Shown here one piece after another: positions 11,800-64,000 of a stretch of DNA of 64,000 bases. This stretch comes from Ursus arctos (Eukaryota > Chordata > Mammalia > Carnivora > Ursidae). The position numbers and the translations under genes are program-made. Positions within the stretch are counted from its first letter, which is position 1; the number at the start of each line of letters is the position of its first letter. A model generated the notes under the pieces. It worked only from the letters and a program-made list of their open reading frames with translations, made no database searches and was not told the origin of the DNA. The stretch lies in NCBI RefSeq assembly GCF_023065955.2, contig NW_026623100.1:13431001-13495000 (forward strand), read 5' to 3'.

Positions 11800-13715
11800 A
11801 AGCCAACCATTTATTAATTTTCATGACACAACAGTTGATGAGCAGTTTGGCTGACCTGGACTGGGTGGCCTCCACTGATCCCGGCTGAGCTTGCCCAAGC
11901 GTCTGTGCTCAGTTGGCCGGCTGCCTGGGGCCTGGCCGGTCTAGAGACTCTAAATGGGCAGACCGCACACTCCGTCACACATCTGCCACCTCCCTCCTTC
12001 ACCCTTCAGCGGGCCAGCTTGTGGTGATGGCAGAGGTCCGAAAGAGGAGCAGGAATGCACAAGCAATTTTTAAAGCTGCTTTTTGTGTAGTTTGTTACTG
12101 TCCCATCGGCCAAAGCAAGCCCCATGTCCAAGTGCAGGCTCAGTGTGTATGTTAAGGGTCTAAGAAATGGGGGGCTAAAGGCACGCGTACAGGGATGCAA
12201 TTCATGCATCATGCACCGTAACTATGTTTTAATTTACATTTCTTTAGTTCCATCAAGAAAGGACTTTTATGCAACGACTTTTATGTGATGTTAATTTCTT
12301 ATCTATAATTTACAACCTCTTTTAATCTCTTACTGAATGTAATTTAGCTATCGATTTGTATGTTTGCATTAATTCTTTGTATTTGAAACATAGTAAGGCT
12401 TTGTTGTGACATTTGTTACACTCTCATATTCTGTTCACGTTTCTTTTGCCATTTGCAGAGTTATATTTGGTCATAAAAATGTTTTAAAATAGTCTAACTT
12501 GAAGCAAAAAACATGTTTAAAGGGTCTCCTTTGATTTCAGTGGTGACGTAAGTTTCACTCATGTAAGTTTCATTATCCCTAGCGGGATAAATCCATTTTT
12601 TGTTTCCTTCTAATTAGAACTGTTTTAAAAAAAGCATTTTACTCTGACCATTTTTTATAACCAAGTTAAATGTTACAGTTGAGGTAGCAGAGGTCTTAGC
12701 TAAGCGGGCGATGGGTCCAAGATCCACGAGCACGCGGTGGAGGCATGATTGCCTCTCACTTCCTCTGACTTCATACCTCACTCATTAAACTGTACCACGG
12801 CAGGAACATTTGGCCAGGTGATAAAAATCTCCATTTCTGTGCAGAATGTACTTTCTACTTTTTCCCTCCCTCTTCCTCCTCCTCCTTCAGCATAGAGTTC
12901 CGTGTCTCCGTCTTTAAGTGACTATTCTTTTATTCATTTGATAACGTGCCAGGCACTGAGCCAGAGGCTGGGATCTTAGAGGCAACTTTGCAGCAGGTCC
13001 CACCCTCGGTTCACAGAGGCTATAAATAGGTGAATGCAATATGCAAAATCGTTCTTCTCTTTCAAATGTTCACAAACCTGACAGGTTATATGTTGCATGT
13101 CACTTCGGTGGGTTTGCTGCTGAGAGGACATCTTTATGATATGATGACTTTAAAATGCATTCTATCTATATATTTTTCCCCACTATTACTACTTCTGTGG
13201 GTTTGTTTCTTTGTTTACTCACAGGGTGTTTCTGGATCTTTTGGGATTCCCCAATATTCCATCTCCTGTTTTCTAGATATTTCTTCTTTGTTTTATTAGC
13301 ATGATTGTGTAAGTCACATGGGATTTGAATTTACAGAACAGGTTTATCTTCATGATCTCTGATTCTTGGTCCTGATTATCTGTGTAGCCTCTTAAGGCTT
13401 CCTTAGTCGGTCTGTTCCTTATTCACATTTAAAAGTTGTAACAGTAGGGTGTTTGGTTTTCTGCAATCGATATTTCGTTTTAAAATCTCCTTGAAAGTAA
13501 GTGATACTGATACTTCTGTACTTGAAATTCTTACCTTTCTGGGTGTCTTGTCTAGATTACTGCCAACTGCCTCTTCTGTCCAGTGTTTTGGTATTGGGTC
13601 ATTGAATTCTTTTCTGTTTTCTTTTCTGCTTCTTAAAGTTTGCTTTTTTTCTCTTTCCTTTAGATATGAGTATGGGGTGTTTATGAATTTTGGGTGGCTG
13701 TTGCTAGGAGAAATC
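11800..13715. other. Intergenic, no gene recognised
   Basis: Mainly AT-rich with T-rich stretches around 13030-13720 that may be old antisense LINE. Nothing here supports a gene. Confidence 0.4.
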
Positions 13716-13720
13716 ACCTT

Positions 13721-13914
13721 TTTTTTTTTTTTAAGATCTTATTTATTCATTTGACAGAGAGAGAGAAAATACAAGCAGGGGGAGCAGCAGGCAGAGGGAG
13801 ACGCAGTCTCCCCGCAGAGCAGAGAACCTGACATGGGGCTTGATCCCAGGGCCCTGGGATCATGACCCGAACTGAAGGCGGACGCTTAACCGACTGAGCC
13901 ACCCAGACGCCCCT
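13721..13914 (-). mobile_element. CAN-SINE
   Basis: Antisense copy with a T-run tail, ending GCCACCCAGACGCCCC. Confidence 0.92.
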
Positions 13915-13919
13915 ATGCC

Positions 13920-14625
13920 ATAATTTATTTAAATTATTCTCTAGTGCTGTATATTTAGATTATCTCCAATTTTGTTGCAGTGTACATCTTTGTGCATGTA
14001 TCTTCTTGGTTCCATCTTCGAGGTAAGGTTTCAGCAGTGTAATTTCCAAGTCAAAGGTTATATAATTTCTTTTTTTTTTTTTTTTTAAGATTTTATTCAT
14101 TTATTTGACAGAGCACAAGCAGGGGGATTGGCAGAGGGAGAGAGACAAGCAGGCTCCTAAGCAGGGAGCCTGACATGGTGCTCCATCCCAGGACCCCGGA
14201 ACCAAGTGGATTCAGGCTCAACCGACTGAGCCACCCAGGTGCCCAAAGGTTACGCAATTTCTAATTTTGACGTATACGCCCAAATTGTTCTACACCAAGG
14301 TTGCTCTACTTGTGCGTGAGTGCATGAGGGCTGGTTCCCTATATACTTTCAGAGGCTGGGTATTATCAAGGTCTTTCATTTTTGCCAAAATGATAGTTTA
14401 AAAATAGTGTATCTTTTTAATTTTTGTATCTACTTATTTAATTTTGGGTGAAATTTACATTTTTTGTTCACTAACCACTTGTATTTTTTTCCTGTCAACT
14501 GCTTATATCCTTTGTCCATTTTTCTATGTTTTGGTGTCAGTTTGTACGGTCCGTTTCTGTATTATGGAAATCAGCTTGTCATATGTGTTTGCCATTTGCC
14601 TTTTATCTTTGTGGATTGTTCTGTT
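13920..14625 (-). mobile_element. LINE-1-type antisense fossil split by a SINE
   Basis: Contains antisense L1 words such as TTGTTGCAGTGTACATC and TTTGCCAAAATGATAG, and continues on both sides of the SINE at 14071-14244. Confidence 0.55.
14071..14244 (-). mobile_element. CAN-SINE
   Basis: Flanked by AAAGGTTATATAATTTCT (14053-14070) and AAAGGTTACGCAATTTCT (14245-14262). Confidence 0.93.
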
Positions 14626-14819
14626 TTTATTTTTATTTTTGTAAAGATTTATTTATTTGAGAGAGAGAGAGAATGCAAGTGGGGGGAGGGACAGAGGCAG
14701 AGGGAAAAGCAGGCTCTCTGCTGAGCAGGGAGCCCAATGCGGGCCTCGATCCCAGGACCCTGAGATCATGACCTGAGCCCAAGGCAGATGCTTAACTGAC
14801 TGAGCCACCCAGGCGCCCC
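14625..14819 (-). mobile_element. CAN-SINE
   Basis: Antisense copy ending GAGCCACCCAGGCGCCCC. Confidence 0.92.
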
Positions 14820-14927
14820 TAGAACTTATTTGATGTAAGGAATAAGGAAAGCTATATGGTTTTGCTTTCTTTTTCAAATAGCTGGCTAGTCGCCCAAGAT
14901 CACTTACAAAATAATCTTTCTTTTCCT

Positions 14928-15127
14928 TTTTTTTTTTTTTAAAGATTTTATTTATTTATTAGAGAGAGAGAGACAGCCAGCGAGAGAGGGAACACAAGCA
15001 GAGGGAGTGGGAGAGGAAGAAGCAGGCTCATAGCGGAGGAGCCCGATGTGGGGCTCGATCCCATAACACCGGGATCACGCCCTGAGCCGAAGGCAGAAGC
15101 TTAACGACTGAGCCACCCAGGCGCCCC
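14928..15127 (-). mobile_element. CAN-SINE, young subtype
   Basis: Perfect 18-base flanking duplication AATAATCTTTCTTTTCCT at 14910-14927 and 15128-15145. Confidence 0.95.
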
Positions 15128-15540
15128 AATAATCTTTCTTTTCCTGATTTAAAATATTGCCTTTTCATATTCTAAATTCCCTTCTGAATAGGAATCTGGT
15201 GTTAGTGACTCCAGTCTGCTCAGTCGATCATTTGACCTGTCCCTTCTTTCATACCAACTCCTTATTTTACTGGAGTTTGTATTTTGAAATCTGATGGATC
15301 TGGCTTCATTTATTACTCTGAAAATGTTAGAACTCATGATACACATTGCAAATTACTTTCTAGAATTAGGATGTTAATTTACACTAGACACTTGCCAGCA
15401 CTATTATCTTTTAGAAGTTCTTTGCCAATGTGATTGAAAATGCTATTTGTTTCTCTGATATTAGTGAGTCGATTTGTGTGACATGTCTTTATATTTTCCC
15501 TGAGTTTTCTACTGACGTATTTTTTAATTGATATCATGAA

Positions 15541-15545
<5 letters not shown>
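15128..15545. other. Intergenic, possible old antisense LINE
   Basis: T-rich sequence with weak resemblance to old LINE antisense (TTTTGAAATCTGATGG). No gene. Confidence 0.35.

Positions 15546-15593
<48 letters not shown>
15546..15593. repeat. (AT)24 microsatellite
   Basis: 48 uninterrupted bases of alternating A and T. Confidence 0.98.
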
Positions 15594-15596
<3 letters not shown>

Positions 15597-15821
15597 AAGC
15601 CCAACAATACATATGTACCTTTAATGTTAAAGACGTAAGTTCTTTGGCAGATTTATTGCCAATATATTTCCCACCTTGGCAGTATGCTCTTCAATCAGTA
15701 CACTTTGTGATATGATAAATTCAAAAATTTTATTCAATCTATTCAAGCAATCTTTTGTGATTGCTTTATTTTTTTAAAAAGTCCTCCTACCAAAGACCAG
15801 ATAATCATTCAATTGTTTTTA

Positions 15822-15949
15822 GTTTTTATTTATTTTTTTAAAGATTAAAAAAAATTTTAAGTAATCTCTATGCCCAATGTGGGGCTCAAACTCATGACCC
15901 TGAGATCAAGAGTTGCATACGCTTTCAACTCAGCCAGCCAGGTGCCCCT
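15822..15949 (-). mobile_element. CAN-SINE, short type
   Basis: Antisense copy with identical flanks ATTCAATTGTTTTTA at 15807-15821 and 15951-15965. Confidence 0.9.
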
Positions 15950-16002
15950 AATTCAATTGTTTTTATTTTTTATTTTTTTCAATTGTTTTTAAAAGATTCC
16001 AG

Positions 16003-16160
16003 GGTGCCTGGGTGGCTCAGTTGGTTAAGCGTCTGCCTTCAGCTCAGATCATGATCCTGGGGTCCTGGGATCGAGCCCTGCATCAAGCTTCTCCCTCTGT
16101 CTCTGCCTGCCATCCCGCTGCTTGTGCTCTAATCAAATAAGTAAAATCTTAAAAAAAAAA
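16003..16160 (+). mobile_element. CAN-SINE
   Basis: Sense copy. Flanked by AAAAGATTCCAG (15991-16002) and AAAAGATTCTAG (16161-16172). Confidence 0.92.
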
Positions 16161-16258
16161 AAAAGATTCTAGTTTGCATGTTCTGGAAACTCAAAGTATT
16201 ATTGTTACTTTAAAATGTAGGGGAGTTGTTATTTTAAATAAAATGTAGAGAAGTAGAA

Positions 16259-16345
16259 GGGCCACCTGACTGGCTCAAGTCCGTAGAGCATGTGACTCTT
16301 GATCTTGGGGGCATTAGTGCGAGCCCCACCCTGAGTGCGGAAAAG
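16259..16345 (+). mobile_element. CAN-SINE, short diverged copy
   Basis: GGGCCACCTGACTGGCTCAA head and a GAGCCCCACCCTGAGTG box. Short tail. Confidence 0.75.
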
Positions 16346-17008
16346 TTGAAATGGAACATTTTTGTCATGGAGGCATATTGCTGGATATATATTCTCTGCA
16401 TATATATGATGATATATTTAGAATTTAAGGATTTATAACTAAAAGCTATTTTTTATGATTTAAAATTATTTTAAAACTATGAGTATTTTTGCACATTGTT
16501 TTTTCCCCAAACAGTAACTGAATTTCAAGAATTAGATCTCTGTGTGAAAATTACTGTTATGCTTTTGAGAGGTAAAGCAATTTCAAGACATAATGTTAAA
16601 TTCTTTTGATTGCTAAGAGACATACAATGTGCATAATTAATAATGAGAGATGCCAGTTACTGGGTGCATTCAATGAGCTAGGTATTGGGATTTACTCATT
16701 TAAAAAAATAACCTGGATAAAATCAAATGGTTTATTCCTCTGTGCCATACACTGCTTCTAAGTCATTCTAACAAAAAACAAAACCCCAGCGATGTTAGGA
16801 ATTCATATAGCTTTATTTAAAGAAGAAAAATTCTTGTTATCTGATCAAATGAGTCATAAGGTTGTTTAAATGCCTTGATTAAATGGGAACCATGAATCAT
16901 CACATTCTTGGAAGACTTGCAGAATCTTCTAGGAAAGCACACCTAAATTTAATGAAGTTGCCTTAAAGTTGCAAATATTGTGTTTTGCACTTGTCAATGA
17001 TTAAACAA
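16346..17008. other. Intergenic, AT-rich, no feature recognised
   Basis: No coding or repeat signal I can name. Confidence 0.4.
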
Positions 17009-17210
17009 CTTTTTTTTTTTTTAAGATTTTACTTATTTGTTTTAGAGAGTGAGCGAGCATGAGTTGGGGGGAGGGCCAGAGAGAGACTCTCAAGCCGACT
17101 CTGTGCTGAGCGTGGGACTCAACCCCGGGCTTGATTCCACAACCCTGAGATCGTGACCTGAGCAAAATAAAGAGTTGTCCGCTTAACTGACTGAGCCCCC
17201 CAGGCGCCCC
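17009..17210 (-). mobile_element. CAN-SINE
   Basis: Antisense copy, somewhat diverged, ending CCCCCCAGGCGCCCC. Confidence 0.9.
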
Positions 17211-17609
17211 TGATTGACTCTGAAATGAAGGTATTAAGTGCAGTTATATTTACCTATAGTTAAGCACTTGAACTTGCAAGACATGGAATCCTGTCTCCCC
17301 ATCTCCCCTCCCCCAGCCTCAGAAAGTGCTTCCAGGAATGGAAGGTGAGAAACAGAGAGCAAGACCAAAGGCGCCTGGGGTCCAACAGAGTGTACAAGTG
17401 GTTATTTATACAGTTGGCCTGAACTGAGATAAAATGAAGTTGGCTTCCATAACAAAGTGTTGTTCCCTGCCTCCAGACATTCTTCCTCTTGGATTTGTAG
17501 GAAGAAGACAGACCTTCAAAACAAGACATAAAGAAGAGCCTGTTGCCCCCTGCAAAATGCAGTTATTTGTCTCTTTTTCTCGAACCTAGCTAAAACAAAC
17601 ATGTCTATG

Positions 17610-18107
17610 CTGGTTTCTTTTTATTGTGGTAAAATACACATAACATAAACTTTACCACTTTAACTATTTAAGTACACAATTCAGAGGCATTAAGCACATT
17701 TACATTGTTGTGCAACCGTCCCCACCACCCAGCTCCAGAACTTTTTCATCCTCCCAAATGGAGGCTCTGTGCCCAGTGACCAATGACACCCCATTTCTTC
17801 CTTCCTTCTAACCCCCAATAACCACGCTTCTACTCTCTCTGTCTCCATGAATTAGTCTCCGGGGCCTGATAGAAATGGAATCGTACACTCTCTGTCCTTT
17901 TGTAACTGGCTTCTTTCCCTGAGCATAATGTCTTCAAGGTCCATCCATGGTGTAGCCTACAACAGGCTTTCCTTCCTTTTCACGGCTGAGTAATATTCCA
18001 TTGCATGTCTATATCACATTTCGTCCATTCATCTCTTGGACACTTGGCTTGTTTCCACCTTTTGGCTGTTGTGAATAATGCCGCTGTGAACACGGGTGCA
18101 CTCAGTC
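17610..18107 (-). mobile_element. LINE-1 3' end, antisense, next to the SLC3A1 promoter
   Basis: Antisense L1 words in order: TATTGTGGTAAAATACACAT, AGTAATATTCCATTGCATG, TGGCTGTTGTGAATAATGCC. Ends about 200 bases before the TATA box. Confidence 0.8.
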
Positions 18108-18306
18108 CAGCAGCATCTTGAATTGCTGTGGAACCCTGCCTCCTCTTCCAGTTCCTCTATCCCCCTGTCCCAATCCAGGTCTGACTCCCTCCGTGTTGGG
18201 GCTGCAGCCACAACAGCCTCAAGGGCTGATGTACAGAGAACTTTTAAAAATCCCTTTTACCTTTACCCTTTCTTGTTTGGCTGGACTTTGTCCAGCCGGG
18301 TTTATT

Positions 18307-18345
18307 TATAAACCATGAAAGCTCATTAACACCACCAAGCATTCC
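18307..18345 (+). promoter_or_regulatory. SLC3A1: Probable SLC3A1 core promoter with TATA box
   Basis: TTTATAAA at 18306-18313 lies about 100 bases before the ATG, which would put the start site near 18335-18345 and leave a leader of about 70 nt. A CATTAAC half-site at 18324-18330 resembles half of an HNF1 site, plausible for a kidney gene but not testable here. The upstream 230 bases to the nearest L1 contain no further motif I can defend. Confidence 0.6.
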
Positions 18346-18410
18346 AGCCGGCCGCCTCGCCACCTTTGTTATTGCAGGAAGGCACGCTGAAGGGATCGGG
18401 CCGGTGGGAC

Positions 18411-52508
<34,098 letters not shown>

Positions 52509-52638
52509 GCACCTTTATGAAAGACATGAAGACACTGGCATCCTGTCTATTATAAGCATTTGCAGTAACTTCACGTACAGCATGCTGCTGGGTAAATATA
52601 ACTGCTTTAGAAAAGGTTCCCAAATGTTTTTACAAAAT

Positions 52639-52644
52639 AATAAA
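52639..52644 (+). promoter_or_regulatory. SLC3A1: SLC3A1 polyadenylation signal AATAAA
   Basis: First canonical AATAAA after the SLC3A1 stop, giving a 3' UTR of about 150-160 nt with cleavage expected near 52655-52670. It falls inside the region where the PREPL transcript should also end. Confidence 0.8.
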
Positions 52645-53184
52645 ATTATCGCTTCTAGAACTTGTAACTTTATTGAATCAATATAAGAGAGATGATGGGA
52701 ACACCTCAGGACTCCAGATTAGAAAGATCTAGTGAATTCTAATGTGAAGAATGTTACCTTTTTTCATAAAATACAGGCATAGAAATTGCAGGATAACTTA
52801 CTAAAGTGTCTAAAAACGTTCACTAGCAAAGAGGCAGGACCTTGATTTGTAAACTTTTCAAAGAAAATGTTAGAACAGACAAAAACAAAGCTGTTCTGAA
52901 GGAGGTGGGGGAGAGTTGTGCTGTCACCAATCCTTCCTTCACCCCCAAGTCCATGTCCTTCTGAGGAGCATGGTTTGAAAACTACTTTCGTAGGTTAAGG
53001 GGCATGTGCACCAATGAGAGAACAGTATCAGCAAGTGAGATGTACACTAGACAAAACTGGGATGGAGAAGCAGATTTTAAAAAATTACTAACTTAAAAAA
53101 AAAAATCTCACTTTTGCTTACCCAACTGGAAATAAGACTATGAAATATTTCAGTGTGTTTCCAATTCCCATGGAATGTAGCATT
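52645..53184 (-). other. PREPL: PREPL 3' UTR
   Basis: About 540 nt between the PREPL stop and the minus-strand AATAAA. AT-rich, with no repeat I recognise. Its extent is inferred from the poly(A) signal; transcript data would be needed to set the end. Confidence 0.6.
52669..52674 (-). promoter_or_regulatory. PREPL: PREPL polyadenylation signal AATAAA (minus strand)
   Basis: TTTATT on the + strand reads AATAAA on the - strand, about 510 nt past the PREPL stop. Cleavage would be expected near 52645-52658. More distal or more proximal sites may also be used. Confidence 0.65.
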
Positions 53185-63571
<10,387 letters not shown>

Positions 63572-64000
63572 CTAAAGAAATAAAAGTTATTTTTACTCTT
63601 TATCTAGACATTAAATATCAGTAAGTAAATTTCTGAGTCTGCTACAAACAAGATGATAAGGACATCAAGTTTACTTTTATCCATTATACATAATGCCTCA
63701 TTTAAATTTTATCTCAGCACAAACAAATGTATTTTGAGTAACAAATGAACAGAACTCTACAGTGATGACCAATAAAATAAGGAAAAATTATAGGAAAATG
63801 GTTTATCATGACTTCTGTTTTTACATGAAACCGCCTTTAATAAAGATTATTTTGGGTATAAACTTGAACAGTGCATAGCAAAATGGTTAAGAAAAAGAGC
63901 AAATCAAATACTAATTCCAGAACCCAGCCACATCTCCAGGTCTCTGTTCTCCCAGAACATGAAATCTCTCTCATCTGTTTTTAATAATTTACCAACCAGC
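63572..64000 (-). other. PREPL: PREPL intron, cut by the window edge
   Basis: AT-rich intron upstream of the first visible PREPL exon. No repeat recognised with confidence. Confidence 0.8.

Noticed and set aside
14444..14724. Hydrophobic Phe/Leu-rich frames resembling a membrane protein
   Set aside because: They come from a T-rich antisense LINE-type sequence running into a SINE.
15546..15593. The (AT)24 run as a promoter or origin-like element
   Set aside because: Simple microsatellite in intergenic sequence, no associated gene start.
18366..18410. In-frame upstream extension of SLC3A1 beginning at TTG
   Set aside because: The conserved protein begins at the ATG at 18411, which has a good start context; the extension has no ATG.

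Overview
This is nuclear DNA from a carnivoran mammal. Two multi-exon genes with vertebrate exon structure are present, and about fifty tRNA-Lys-derived CAN-SINE copies are scattered through the window, a repeat family confined to Carnivora. Many copies belong to a young subtype that I recall as common in bears and pinnipeds, so an arctoid (bear-like or seal-like) species is the best guess. Species cannot be fixed from sequence alone.

Layout. Positions 1-18300 are intergenic and repeat-rich: decayed LINE-1 (L1) pieces, a solo retroviral LTR broken by SINEs, an old hAT element, MIR and L2 fossils and many CAN-SINEs. A polyadenylation-type hexamer at 218-223 may mark the tail of an upstream gene; by mammalian synteny PPM1B would be expected, but I cannot confirm it. 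Positions 18307-52644 hold SLC3A1 (rBAT) complete on the + strand: a TATA-type promoter, ten coding exons (418, 180, 155, 126, 120, 125, 196, 168, 117 and 441 nt; 681 codons plus stop) and a poly(A) signal. Positions 52669-63571 hold the 3' part of PREPL on the - strand: its last seven coding exons (342 codons plus stop), including the whole Ser-Asp-His catalytic triad. Its upstream exons lie beyond the right edge.

Function. SLC3A1 is the heavy subunit of the b0,+ cystine and dibasic amino-acid exchanger of kidney and intestine; its loss causes cystinuria. PREPL is a cytosolic serine hydrolase of the prolyl-oligopeptidase family; its loss causes congenital myasthenia with hypotonia. The two genes run tail to tail, with opposed AATAAA signals about 25 bases apart, so their mRNA 3' ends probably overlap. 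In people, deletions removing both cause hypotonia-cystinuria syndrome. I see no functional coupling of the two proteins beyond this shared 3' boundary.

I found no novel gene system. The most notable points are: a weak exon 2 donor with a linked Gly-to-Ser change in SLC3A1; two extra N-glycosylation sequons; a nearly perfect 104-bp tandem duplication in intron 3; two places where SINEs inserted serially into the same target, leaving three target copies; a CpG-dense block in intron 4; and a TTTG microsatellite that forms the polypyrimidine tract of a PREPL exon.
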